From assembly GCF_009739465.1 (NCBI RefSeq), contig NZ_WHOM01000045.1, forward strand, positions 295,983-359,982: a stretch of 64,000 nucleotides of DNA, read 5' to 3'. The stretch comes from Streptomyces apocyni (lineage in GTDB: Bacteria; Actinomycetota; Actinomycetes; Streptomycetales; Streptomycetaceae). Position 1 is the first letter of the stretch. Each line of letters starts with the position of its first letter. The position numbers and the translations under genes are program-made. Of this stretch, positions 17,159-25,159 are shown piece after piece. Below the pieces are notes generated by a model that was not told the DNA's origin, ran no database searches, and was given only the letters and a program-made list of their open reading frames with translations.

Positions 17159-17977
17159 CTAGACGGCAGTCGCCTCGGCCGGTTCCGGCTCCCGCGTGGC
17201 GCTCCGCTGCCTGCGGTCGCGGACCTCGCGGCGTACGAGGATCACCCAGCCGACCGGGACCGCGGCCACGAACAGCCACCACTGGACGGCGTACGCCATG
17301 TGCGCGCCGATCGAGTCCTTGTCGGGCGCGCCGATCAGCTCGGGGCCCTCGCCGTCCCGCGGCCGGGGCTCGATCAGCTCCACATAGCCGCCGAGTACCT
17401 CTTTGCCGAGGGTCTTGGCCTGCTGCGCGCTGCTGATCAGCATGGTCTGCCGGGGCGGCAGTCCCTTCAGGTCCCGGATGCCGCTCGCATCCGTCGTCTG
17501 GTCGGCCATCAGGCGGCCGGTGATGGTGACCTCGCCCTGCTCGGGGGCCGGTACGTCGGGGAAAGCCTGCTGGTCGGCGGCGGTGGGCACCCAGCCGCGG
17601 TTGACGAGCAGCACGCGTCCGCCGTCGAGGACGAGAGGGGTCAGCACATGGAAGCCGACCCGGTCATCGGAGTTGGTCCTGCGGCGGACGACGACCTCGT
17701 GCTCGGTGTCGTACGTGCCGGTCGCGGTCACTCGGCGCCAGTAGTCGGCGCGCGGGACGGTGTGCCCCGGCTCGGTGAGCTGGGTGACGGGAACCGGCGC
17801 CGCGTCGAGGTTCTCGGCGATCAGAGCGTTCTGCGCGACGCGGTGCTGATGGCGGTGCAGCTGCCAGAAGCCCAGTTCGACCATCACTGGGATGAGCACG
17901 AGGGCGAGCAGGGTGAGGAACACCCACTGCCGGGACAACAGGAAGCGGTACACCCCATGACCGTACAACTCGCCCAT
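17159..17977 (-). CDS. SURF1 family protein (cytochrome oxidase assembly)
   Basis: SURF1 proteins assist assembly of haem-copper cytochrome c oxidase, probably in haem a insertion. The 272-residue product has the family layout. One N-terminal helix (WVFLTLLALVLIPVMVELGFWQLHR) ends in the GxWQxxR-type motif. A soluble extracytoplasmic domain holds VLLVNRGWVP (family signature), and a C-terminal helix HMAYAVQWWLFVAAVPVGWVIL carries the HxxYAxQW motif. The tail is basic and disordered. It is convergent with nothing close and sits 30 bp after the Cys-rich miniprotein gene on the same strand. Confidence 0.93.
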   Translation of the reverse strand: MGELYGHGVYRFLLSRQWVFLTLLALVLIPVMVELGFWQLHRHQHRVAQNALIAENLDAAPVPVTQLTEPGHTVPRADYWRRVTATGTYDTEHEVVVRRRTNSDDRVGFHVLTPLVLDGGRVLLVNRGWVPTAADQQAFPDVPAPEQGEVTITGRLMADQTTDASGIRDLKGLPPRQTMLISSAQQAKTLGKEVLGGYVELIEPRPRDGEGPELIGAPDKDSIGAHMAYAVQWWLFVAAVPVGWVILVRREVRDRRQRSATREPEPAEATAV

Positions 17978-18006
17978 GAGGTGACCGCCGGGAGGGTGCG
18001 CTCAGC

Positions 18007-18243
18007 TCACACCTTGTCGACGATTCCCACCTGACCCTTCTCCGCGCGAGCGCAGTGGGCCCCGCAGTACCAGTGGCCCTCGACCTCGACGCCCTGGCCG
18101 ATCACCTGCACCCGGCAGTGTTCGCACAGGGGTGCCATCCGGTGGATGGCGCAGGCGAAGCAGTCGAAGACGTGCACCGCGCCCTGCGCGTGCACCTCGA
18201 AGGACATGCCGTAGTCGTTTCCGCAGACTTCACAACGTGCCAT
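18007..18243 (-). CDS. Cysteine-rich small metal-binding protein
   Basis: A 78-residue protein with four CxxC-type pairs: Cys4/7, Cys28/31, Cys40/43 and Cys60/64, plus several His residues (HRMAPLCEHC, HWYCGAHC). This suits one or two zinc-ribbon sites. Streptomycete homologues are listed as hypothetical. The ATG at 18243 is the only reasonable start. The gene is on the same strand as, and about 100 bp after, the DnaQ-like exonuclease gene, and 29 bp before SURF1. A metal chaperone or RNA/DNA-binding role is possible; nothing in the sequence decides. Confidence 0.85.
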   Translation of the reverse strand: MARCEVCGNDYGMSFEVHAQGAVHVFDCFACAIHRMAPLCEHCRVQVIGQGVEVEGHWYCGAHCARAEKGQVGIVDKV

Positions 18244-18346
18244 GCGCCACAGGGTGGGATGCGGGCAGGCCCCGACGTGGGCGGCATGCGGGCGGGGCCC
18301 GCCAAATCACCCGTTTGCCCAGGGCCCGCTTCTGAACCCCTGGGCC

Positions 18347-19318
18347 CTACGCCGGGACCACGTCCCGCAGCAGCTGGCCAAAGGCGGCCTCGTCGATGAC
18401 GGGGGTGCCGTACGCCTTGGCCTTGACGGTCTTGGAGGTCCCGGCGTCCGGGTCGTTGGTCACCAGCAGGCTGGTCAGCCGGGAGAGGCTGGTCGCGATG
18501 TGCAGTCCGGCCTCGACCGCGCGGTCCTCCAGCAACTCACGCTCCACCGAGGTGTCCCCGGAGAACGCCACCCGCATCCCCTGCTTGAGCGGCTGGCCCG
18601 GCTCGTACCGTCCCGGGTTCGGGTAGGGGCACGGCGGACGCTTGCGCGAGGGACGCCAGCTGCCCTGGCCGTACGACCCGTGGCTGGCCTGGTGGCCGAT
18701 ACGTGGCGTGGCGGGGCTCTGGCTCCACTCGGTGAGCGGACGGCACTCCAGAAGCGGCAGCCGCACCCCGCCGCTCGCCGCCGCGTGCAGGCTGGGCCGG
18801 AACGCCTCGGCGAGCACCCGCGCGTCGTCCAGCGCGTGGTGGGCGTGCTGCTGCTCGACCCCGAAGTGCGCGGCGAGCGAGGCCAGCTTGTGGTTGGGCA
18901 GCGGCAGGCCCAGCTCCTTCGACAGGGCGATGGTGCACAGCCGCTGCCGTACGGGCGCGGTGCGCTCGGCGCGCGCGTACTCGCGGGCGATCATCGACCA
19001 GTCGAAGACGGCGTTGTGGGCGACCAGTACCCGGTCGGCGAGCCGGTCGGAGAACTCCTGGGCGATTTCACCAAACAGCGGCGCGTCCTTGAGGACGTCA
19101 CTCGTCAGACCGTGAATCCACACGGGTCCCGGATCACGCTGCGGGTTGACCAGTGTGTACCAGTGGTCCTCGACATCGCCGCGGGCGTCCAGCCGGTACA
19201 CGGCAGCGGACACTATCCGGTCGTCGCGGGCGAGGCCGGTGGTCTCCACGTCGACGACCGCGTACCCCTGCGGGTACGCGGTCGGCCACGGGGCTGCGGT
19301 CGTGTGGTCTTCGAGCAT
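18347..19318 (-). CDS. DnaQ-like DEDDh 3'-5' exonuclease with C-terminal BRCT domain
   Basis: A 323-residue two-domain protein. The exonuclease half (residues 18-180) shows Exo I VVDVETTGL (Asp, Glu), Exo II LVAHNAVFDWSM (Asp) and Exo III HHALDDARVLAEAF (His, Asp), the complete DEDDh set. A disordered Arg/Pro/Ser linker follows, then a BRCT-like domain (QGMRVAFSGDTSVERELLEDRAVEAGLHIATSLSRLTSLLVTNDPDAGTSKTVKAKAYGTPVIDEAAF) as in NAD-dependent ligases. This is the actinobacterial DNA polymerase III epsilon-like arrangement and could act in proofreading or repair. No binding partner is encoded nearby. Confidence 0.92.
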   Translation of the reverse strand: MLEDHTTAAPWPTAYPQGYAVVDVETTGLARDDRIVSAAVYRLDARGDVEDHWYTLVNPQRDPGPVWIHGLTSDVLKDAPLFGEIAQEFSDRLADRVLVAHNAVFDWSMIAREYARAERTAPVRQRLCTIALSKELGLPLPNHKLASLAAHFGVEQQHAHHALDDARVLAEAFRPSLHAAASGGVRLPLLECRPLTEWSQSPATPRIGHQASHGSYGQGSWRPSRKRPPCPYPNPGRYEPGQPLKQGMRVAFSGDTSVERELLEDRAVEAGLHIATSLSRLTSLLVTNDPDAGTSKTVKAKAYGTPVIDEAAFGQLLRDVVPA

Positions 19319-19390
19319 GGTCCCAGAGAATACGACCCGGCACTGACAGCGTGGACCGGGACCGGTGACTCGCGTTGACGGGCCCGGATG

Positions 19391-20068
19391 TTAGGGGCGG
19401 TCCGCCGGGCGGCTCGCCGTGTCCAGCAGACCGTCCACCAGGGCGCGTACGGACACGTCGAAGAGCCGGTCGGGATCGGGCGGCCCGGCCAGGGCACGCG
19501 CCAGCGCCGGGTCCTGGTCAGCGGTCGTGGTGTCCCACAACTCCTCGTCGCCGGGCCGCTGTACCGGCGCGCGTTCGCGGTTGCGTTCCACCAGAACGAA
19601 CCCGACGACCTGGAACTGCACCGCGCGGACCACGTCCGCCGCGCGGGCGCCGCGTAGGCCCGCCGCGTGCACTTCGTGCACCAGGGCCTGGGCGGCGGGC
19701 TGGAACATCCGCTCGGTGAGGCCGCGTTCGTGGACCATCGCCACCAGGTGTGGGTGGTCGCGCAGCCGGCGGCGCAGGGCGCGGGCGACGGAGACGATGC
19801 GCTGGGCGGGGGTGTGGCCATGGGGCCGGATCTCGCCGAGCTCCCGTACGGTGCCGGCGACGAGGGCGTCCAGGAGTGACTCGCGGTTGCCGACGTGCCA
19901 GTAGATCGAGGTGACGGCCGTGCCCAGTTCGGCGGCGAGCTTACGCATCGTCAGGGCGTCCGGGCCGTGCTGCTTCACCAGGGTGGCGGCGGTGTCGAGG
20001 ACCTCATCGCGGGTCAGCGACGCTCGCGCGCCTCGCGCCCCTCGCGCCGGTCTCGGCGCTTCGCTCAT
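19391..20068 (-). CDS. TetR family repressor of the adjacent catabolic operon
   Basis: A 225-residue TetR regulator. The N-terminal HTH lies at about residues 18-62 (RDEVLDTAATLVKQHGPDALTMRKLAAELGTAVTSIYWHVGNRESLLDALV). The C-terminal ligand domain follows, with QRIVSVARALRRRLRDHPHLVAMV as its first helices. It is divergent from the decarboxylase-like operon. The 92-bp gap contains a perfect 17-bp palindrome (20122-20138), the obvious operator, so autoregulation with control of the operon is likely. The effector is unknown. Confidence 0.92.
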   Translation of the reverse strand: MSEAPRPARGARGARASLTRDEVLDTAATLVKQHGPDALTMRKLAAELGTAVTSIYWHVGNRESLLDALVAGTVRELGEIRPHGHTPAQRIVSVARALRRRLRDHPHLVAMVHERGLTERMFQPAAQALVHEVHAAGLRGARAADVVRAVQFQVVGFVLVERNRERAPVQRPGDEELWDTTTADQDPALARALAGPPDPDRLFDVSVRALVDGLLDTASRPADRP

Positions 20069-20121
20069 CGGTCCCCCTCAATTCGGTTTCCCGCACGGCT
20101 CTTTACCCTTCACTCCGCCCG

Positions 20122-20138
20122 GTGTAACAGTGTTACAC
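20122..20138. promoter_or_regulatory. Perfect palindromic operator between TetR and the ADC-like operon
   Basis: GTGTAACA-G-TGTTACAC is a perfect 17-bp inverted repeat 23 bp before the first gene of the operon and 54 bp before the TetR start. Its centre lies where promoter elements of both genes should be, so bound repressor would block both. Confidence 0.8.
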
Positions 20139-20160
20139 GACCTAGGAAGGGTGGTACGAC

Positions 20161-20958
20161 ATGGCACGCGTTCGGTACGGCGCACGCACCGAAGCCGAGA
20201 TCACCGCGTCGCGCACCGCACATTCCCAGCTCCCCGACATCTGGTCCACCGGCGTCACAGCCGTGTGGGAGAGCGACCCGGACACGGTGGCCGCGGTCCT
20301 CCCGCCACCACTGAAGCCGACCGGGCGGCCCCTCGTACGGGCCAACATCAGCAAGGTCGACCTGCCCGGCTACCCGCTCGGCGCCGGTTCGGTCGCGGTC
20401 GCCGCAGAGCACGACGGCATCGACGGCTGGTACCCCCTGGTGATGCCGATGACCCACGAGCGCGCCCTGATCGGCGGCCGCGAGGTCTTCGGCGAACCCA
20501 AGAAGCTGGGCGAGGTCACCGTCGAACGCGACGGTCTTGTGGTACGCGCCGCGCTCGCCCGCCACCAGATCGCCTTCGTCGAGGTGCGCGGAGCCGTCAG
20601 CGGCGACCTGCCGCTCCCCGAGCCGACCCGCAAGACCGACTTCTACTTCAAGTTCCTGCCCGCCGTGGACGGCTCGGGCTTCGACGCGGACCCGGTCCTG
20701 GTGCACTGCGTACGCAACGAGAAGGTGCGCAGGCTGGAGCGGATCACCGGCGACGTGGTGCTGCGCGAGTCGATGTACGACCCCGTCGCCGACCTTCCCG
20801 TCCGACGCCTGGTGGAGATCACCATCGGCGAGAAGACCACCGACCAGCGGGGCCGGGTCGCCGAACGGGTCAGCGCCCAGGCCCTGCTCCCGTACCTCCA
20901 CCAGCGGTACGACGATCCGCAGCAGGCACTCGACGGGCCACCGGAAGGCAGCGTCTGA
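20161..20958 (+). CDS. Acetoacetate decarboxylase (ADC) superfamily protein
   Basis: A 265-residue protein of the ADC fold. The VFGEPKKLGEV motif (Lys114-Lys115) matches the Schiff-base Lys and its neighbour in clostridial ADC, where the pair sits at 115/116. YPLVMPMTHERALIGGRE, just before, is also typical. The active-site Lys is therefore present, but ADC-like proteins also include aldolase-dehydratases, so acetoacetate need not be the substrate. It is the first gene of a four-gene operon that also encodes an SDR and two amidohydrolases; the SDR ATG overlaps this stop (TGATG). Confidence 0.9.
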   Translation: MARVRYGARTEAEITASRTAHSQLPDIWSTGVTAVWESDPDTVAAVLPPPLKPTGRPLVRANISKVDLPGYPLGAGSVAVAAEHDGIDGWYPLVMPMTHERALIGGREVFGEPKKLGEVTVERDGLVVRAALARHQIAFVEVRGAVSGDLPLPEPTRKTDFYFKFLPAVDGSGFDADPVLVHCVRNEKVRRLERITGDVVLRESMYDPVADLPVRRLVEITIGEKTTDQRGRVAERVSAQALLPYLHQRYDDPQQALDGPPEGSV

Positions 20959-21842
20959 TGCGCCTCGAGACAGGACAGGTCGCCGTGGTCACCGGCGCGG
21001 CCAGCGGCATCGGCCTCGCCCTGGCACGCAGGTTCGCCGCCGACGGGCTCAAGGTCGTCCTCGCGGACGTCGAGGAGGACGCCCTGCACCAGGCCGCCGC
21101 CGGCCTGAAGGAAGACGGCGCCGACGTGCACGCGCGCGTAGTGGACGTCGCCGACCGCGCGTCCGTACGGGACCTGGCGGACGCGGCCTACGACACCTAC
21201 GGCGCGGTGCATGTGCTCTGCAACAACGCGGGCGTCGGCTCCGGCGCCGAGGGCCGCATGTGGGAGCACGAGCCGAACGACTGGGCATGGGCCTTCGCGG
21301 TCAACGTGTGGGGCGTCTTCCACGGCATCCAGGCCTTCCTGCCCAGGATGCTCGCGGCGGGCGAGCCCGGCCATGTCGTCAACACCTCATCCGGGGACGG
21401 CGGGATCGCCCCGCTGCCCACCGCGTCCGTGTACGCGGTCACCAAGGCCGCCGTCGTGACGATGACCGAGTCGCTGTACGCCCACCTCAAGGCCGAGGAC
21501 GCGGCGGTCGGAGCCTCGGTGCTCTTCCCCGGACCGCACATGCTGCGCACCGGCCTCTGGGACTCACACCGCAACCGACCCGAGCGGTACGCCAAGGTGC
21601 GCCCCCGCAGAGCCCCCTACCGCAGCCTCGACCAGTGGGAGACGGCGATGCGGGAGGCCGGGCAGGAGGTGTGGTTCACCCCGGTCGAGGAGGTCGCCGA
21701 CTTCGTCGCCGAGGGGATCGGAGCCGACCGCTTCTGGCTGCTGCCCGAAAGCGAGCACAGCGACCGGCAGATCAGGGCCAGGTCGCAGTCGATGCTCAGC
21801 CGCGCCAACCCGGCGTACCTCGAACGCTTCATCCTCGACTGA
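20958..21842 (+). CDS. Short-chain dehydrogenase/reductase
   Basis: A 294-residue classical SDR. TGAASGIGLALARRF is the cofactor loop. The Asp after the second strand (VVLADVEED) favours NAD. CNNAGVG, then the catalytic Ser in NTSSGDGG and SVYAVTKAA with the Tyr-Lys pair complete the active site. The C-terminal 60 residues (ERYAKVRPRRAPYRSLDQWE) are longer than in FabG-like SDRs and may cap the pocket. The ATG at 20958 overlaps the preceding stop by one base. It probably oxidises or reduces an intermediate of the operon's pathway. Confidence 0.92.
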   Translation: MRLETGQVAVVTGAASGIGLALARRFAADGLKVVLADVEEDALHQAAAGLKEDGADVHARVVDVADRASVRDLADAAYDTYGAVHVLCNNAGVGSGAEGRMWEHEPNDWAWAFAVNVWGVFHGIQAFLPRMLAAGEPGHVVNTSSGDGGIAPLPTASVYAVTKAAVVTMTESLYAHLKAEDAAVGASVLFPGPHMLRTGLWDSHRNRPERYAKVRPRRAPYRSLDQWETAMREAGQEVWFTPVEEVADFVAEGIGADRFWLLPESEHSDRQIRARSQSMLSRANPAYLERFILD

Positions 21843-21856
21843 CTGAGGGACACCTG

Positions 21857-23143
21857 ATGACGGACTTCACCGACCCCTATCTGATCATCTCCTCCGACTG
21901 CCACGCCGGACTCCCCACGGAGGAGTACCGGCCCTATCTCGACCGGCGTTTCCACCGTGCCTTCGACGAGTTCCTCGGACGGCAGGGCGCCCGCCGCGAG
22001 GAGATGACCCGGCTCGGCGTACGCAACGAGGCGTTCGCCGCCAAGTGGTTCCACGACAACGAGGAAGGCCTGCGCGGCGGCTGGGACACCGCGCAGCGCC
22101 TCAAGGAGCTGGACGGCGACGGAGTGGCGGCCGAGGTCGTCTTCCCGGACGCCGACGCCGTGGACAGCCAGACCGCCGCCCCCTTCGGGGTGGGCCTCGG
22201 GCTCTCCGGCGACCAGGACCCGGAGCTGGGCATGGCGGGCGCCCAGGCGCACAACCGCTGGCTGGCGGAGTTCGTCGGCGAGCATCCCCAGCGGCACTGC
22301 GGCGTCGCCCTGCTGCCGGTCACCGGCGAGGTCGACCGGGTCGTCGCGGAGATCCACCGGGCCAAGGAGTCCGGGCTCGGCGCGCTGATGATCCCGTCCA
22401 TGTGGGTCGACAAGGAGCCGTACCACGACCGGCGTTACGAGCCGGTCTGGGCGGCGGCCGCCGAGACCGGCATGCCGCTGGTCACCCACTCCGGGGCGGC
22501 CCCGCGCCACGAGTACGGCGACCACCTCGGCATCTACGTCTCCGAGGTCACCTGGTGGCCCGCCCGGCCCCTGTGGTTCCTGCTCTGGTCCGGTGTCTTC
22601 GAGCGCCACCCGGCGCTGAAGTTCGGCGTCGCCGAGTCCGGTTGCTGGTGGCTACCGAACCTCCTGTGGTTCATGGACCGGCTCTACCTGGGCGCTCACG
22701 GCGGCAAGAAACTCTCACCGTTCGCCGAACTGAAGCGGCCTCCGCACGAATACCTCGACCGGCAGCTGTTCGTCTGCGCCACCAACACCAAGCGCCGCGA
22801 ACTCGCCCAGCGCTACGAGATCGGCGTCGACAACATCCTATGGGGCTCCGACTTCCCGCACCCGGAGGGCACCTGGCCCGACACGCGCGCGTGGCTGAGG
22901 AACACCTTCCACGACATCCCGGTCACCGAGACCCGCCGCATGCTCGGCCTGGCCGCCGCCGAGGTCTTCGGCTTCGACACCGACGCACTCGCCCCGATCG
23001 CGCGCCGGATCGGCCCCACCCCCGCCGACCTCGGCCAGCCAGCCGACCAGGCGGCCGTACAGGCCTCCTGGGCACGGTCCCGCGAGGTCGGCCGCCACTG
23101 GCTCACCGACCACGACTTCCCGACCCTGGGGGTGTCGTCATGA
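21857..23143 (+). CDS. Amidohydrolase-2 family protein (ACMSD/resorcylate decarboxylase-like), copy 1
   Basis: A 428-residue TIM-barrel protein of the amidohydrolase-2 (DUF/ACMSD-like) family. IISSDCHAG (Asp14, His16) lies where family members carry DxHxH. LVTHSGAAP supplies a further His and DNILWGSDFPHPEG the C-terminal Asp-His metal site. The second His of the HxH pair is replaced by Gly, so metal coordination may differ from ACMSD. FGVAESGCWWLPNLLWFMDRLY is shared with relatives of unknown function. The ATG at 21857 is 12 bp after the SDR stop; the stop overlaps the next start (ATGA). Confidence 0.9.
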   Translation: MTDFTDPYLIISSDCHAGLPTEEYRPYLDRRFHRAFDEFLGRQGARREEMTRLGVRNEAFAAKWFHDNEEGLRGGWDTAQRLKELDGDGVAAEVVFPDADAVDSQTAAPFGVGLGLSGDQDPELGMAGAQAHNRWLAEFVGEHPQRHCGVALLPVTGEVDRVVAEIHRAKESGLGALMIPSMWVDKEPYHDRRYEPVWAAAAETGMPLVTHSGAAPRHEYGDHLGIYVSEVTWWPARPLWFLLWSGVFERHPALKFGVAESGCWWLPNLLWFMDRLYLGAHGGKKLSPFAELKRPPHEYLDRQLFVCATNTKRRELAQRYEIGVDNILWGSDFPHPEGTWPDTRAWLRNTFHDIPVTETRRMLGLAAAEVFGFDTDALAPIARRIGPTPADLGQPADQAAVQASWARSREVGRHWLTDHDFPTLGVSS

Positions 23144-24402
23144 CGGACGGCCACCAGCCCATCGACCCTGCCGACCCCGCCGCCCGCTACACCGTCATCT
23201 CGGCCGACTGCCACGCGGGCGCCGACCTCCTCGACTACAAGCCGTATCTGGAGTCCCGGCACCACGAGGCCTTCGACGCCTGGGCGGCCACGTACGTCAA
23301 CCCGTACGAGGACCTGCTCGCCGACACCGCGGACAAGAACTGGAACTCCGGCCGCCGCGTCGCCGAGCTGGAGGCGGACGGCATCGTCGCCGAGGTCGTC
23401 TTCCCCAACACCATCCCGCCGTTCTTCCCGTCCGCGTCACTGATGGCACCGGCCCCCACCCGCGAGGAGTTCGACCAGCGGTGGGCGGGCCTGCGTGCCC
23501 ACAACCGCTGGCTGGCGGACTTCTGCGCGGCGGCGCCCGGCCGCCGATCGGGCGTCTTCCAGGTCCTCCTGAACGACGTCGACGCGGCCGTCGACGAGGT
23601 CCGCTGGGCACACACGGCGGGCCTCACCGGCGGACTGCTGCTGCCCGGCACCCCACCGGGTTCCGGCCTGCCCGAGCTGTACTCGGCGGCGTACGACCCC
23701 CTCTGGGCGGTCTGCGCGGAACTGGGCGTCCCGGTCAACCACCACGCGGGCTCGGCGTCCCCGCCGCTCGGCGACGAACCGGCCGCCCGCGCCGTGTTCA
23801 TGGTGGAGACCACCTGGTTCTCGCACCGCGCCCTGTGGCACCTGATCTTCGGCGGCGCGTTCCGCCGCCACCCAGATCTACGCCTGGTCCTCACCGAACA
23901 GGGCTCCGGCTGGATACCCGGCGTACTCGACATGCTGGACTACTACCACGGCCGCCTGGTCGCCGCCGCGACGAAGGCCGACACGGCCGAGTCCAAGTTC
24001 GGCGCCGGACTCGCCGCGGCGATGGGCAAGGGCCCCAGCGAGGTCTGGAGCGACAACTGCTTTGTCGGCGCCAGCTTCATGCGCCCCCACGAGGTGCCGC
24101 TGCGCGACCGGATCGGCCTCGACAAGATCATGTGGGGCAGCGACTACCCACACGACGAAGGTACCTACCCCTACAGCCGCGAAGGCCTCCGCATCGCCTA
24201 CGCGGGCCTGCCCCACCAGGAGATCGCCGCCATGGTCGGCGGCAACGCCGCCCGCGTCTACGGCTTCGACCTGGCCCGCCTGGACCCGATCGCGGCCAGA
24301 GTCGGCCCCACCGCCGCCGAACTGGCCGAACCGCTCAAGGAGCCCCCGACCGACGCCACCTCACCGGTCTTCGCGCCGGGCGGATCGGTCCGCGTGTGGT
24401 GA
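23140..24402 (+). CDS. Amidohydrolase-2 family protein, copy 2
   Basis: A 420-residue paralogue of the preceding gene. It shares VISADCHAG (Asp23, His25), the AHNRWLADF element, VNHHAGSAS and DKIMWGSDYPHDEGTYP. The two proteins are similar along their whole length but clearly divergent, so they probably act on different intermediates or form a heteromer. Translation is coupled by ATGA overlap. Two tandem 10-bp units (GCCCGTGAGA) follow the stop at 24407-24426. The family hydrolyses or decarboxylates aromatic and cyclic acids; the substrate is not deducible. Confidence 0.9.
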   Translation: MTDGHQPIDPADPAARYTVISADCHAGADLLDYKPYLESRHHEAFDAWAATYVNPYEDLLADTADKNWNSGRRVAELEADGIVAEVVFPNTIPPFFPSASLMAPAPTREEFDQRWAGLRAHNRWLADFCAAAPGRRSGVFQVLLNDVDAAVDEVRWAHTAGLTGGLLLPGTPPGSGLPELYSAAYDPLWAVCAELGVPVNHHAGSASPPLGDEPAARAVFMVETTWFSHRALWHLIFGGAFRRHPDLRLVLTEQGSGWIPGVLDMLDYYHGRLVAAATKADTAESKFGAGLAAAMGKGPSEVWSDNCFVGASFMRPHEVPLRDRIGLDKIMWGSDYPHDEGTYPYSREGLRIAYAGLPHQEIAAMVGGNAARVYGFDLARLDPIAARVGPTAAELAEPLKEPPTDATSPVFAPGGSVRVW

Positions 24403-24437
24403 CCACAGCCCGTGAGAGCCCGTGAGACCCTCCCCAG

Positions 24438-25157
24438 GTGAGCGACCAGCCGCCGCCCTGGCACGACGAGGCCCACCACGACGCCATGGGCACCCGCCTG
24501 AACTGGCTGCGCGCCGCCGTACTCGGCGCCAACGACGGCATCGTGTCCACCGCGGGCCTCGTCGTCGGCGTCGCGGGCGCCACCACCGACCGCGGCACCC
24601 TGCTGACGGCGGGCCTGGCGGGACTGCTCGCCGGGTCCCTGTCCATGGCCGCGGGCGAATACGTCTCCGTGTCGTCCCAGCGCGCCTCCGAGCAGGCGGC
24701 CCTGGCTCTGGAGCGACGCGAGCTGCACGACCAGCCACAGGCCGAACTCGCCGAACTGGCCGGTCTGCTCCAGGCACGCGGCCTCAGCGAGGAGGTGGCC
24801 CGCGAGGCGGCCGAGCAACTCACCGAGAGGGACGCCCTGCGCGCTCACGCGCGCGTGGAACTCGGCATCGACCCCGACGCCCTCACCAACCCCTGGCACG
24901 CGGCGGGCGCGTCGTTCCTGGCCTTCACGGTCGGCGCGCTGCTGCCCCTCCTCGCGATGGTCCTGCCTTCGGCAGGACTGCGGCTGCCCCTCACCGTGGT
25001 CTCGGTGCTGGCGGCGCTGGTGCTCACCGGGTGGGGGAGCGCGCGACTGGGGGCGGCGCCGGTAGGAGCGTCCGTACTGCGGATGGTGAGTGTGGGCGCG
25101 CTGGCCATGGCGGTGACGTATGCGGCTGGGTCGTTGCTGGGGGCCGCGGGGGTGTGA
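24438..25157 (+). CDS. VIT1/CCC1-family metal transporter
   Basis: A 239-residue membrane protein of the VIT family (vacuolar iron transporter-like; Fe2+ or Mn2+ export). RAAVLGANDGIVSTAGLVVGVAGA is the first helix with the conserved GxNDG. SLSMAAGEYVSVSSQRASEQA is the second conserved segment. A cytoplasmic helical metal-binding region rich in Glu follows (about residues 90-155), then three more helices. The GTG at 24438 has a weak GGTGAG-free context; it is the most upstream start that clears the preceding gene. The stop is 2 bp from the stop of the convergent NACHT gene. Confidence 0.9.
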   Translation: MSDQPPPWHDEAHHDAMGTRLNWLRAAVLGANDGIVSTAGLVVGVAGATTDRGTLLTAGLAGLLAGSLSMAAGEYVSVSSQRASEQAALALERRELHDQPQAELAELAGLLQARGLSEEVAREAAEQLTERDALRAHARVELGIDPDALTNPWHAAGASFLAFTVGALLPLLAMVLPSAGLRLPLTVVSVLAALVLTGWGSARLGAAPVGASVLRMVSVGALAMAVTYAAGSLLGAAGV

Positions 25158-25159
25158 GA

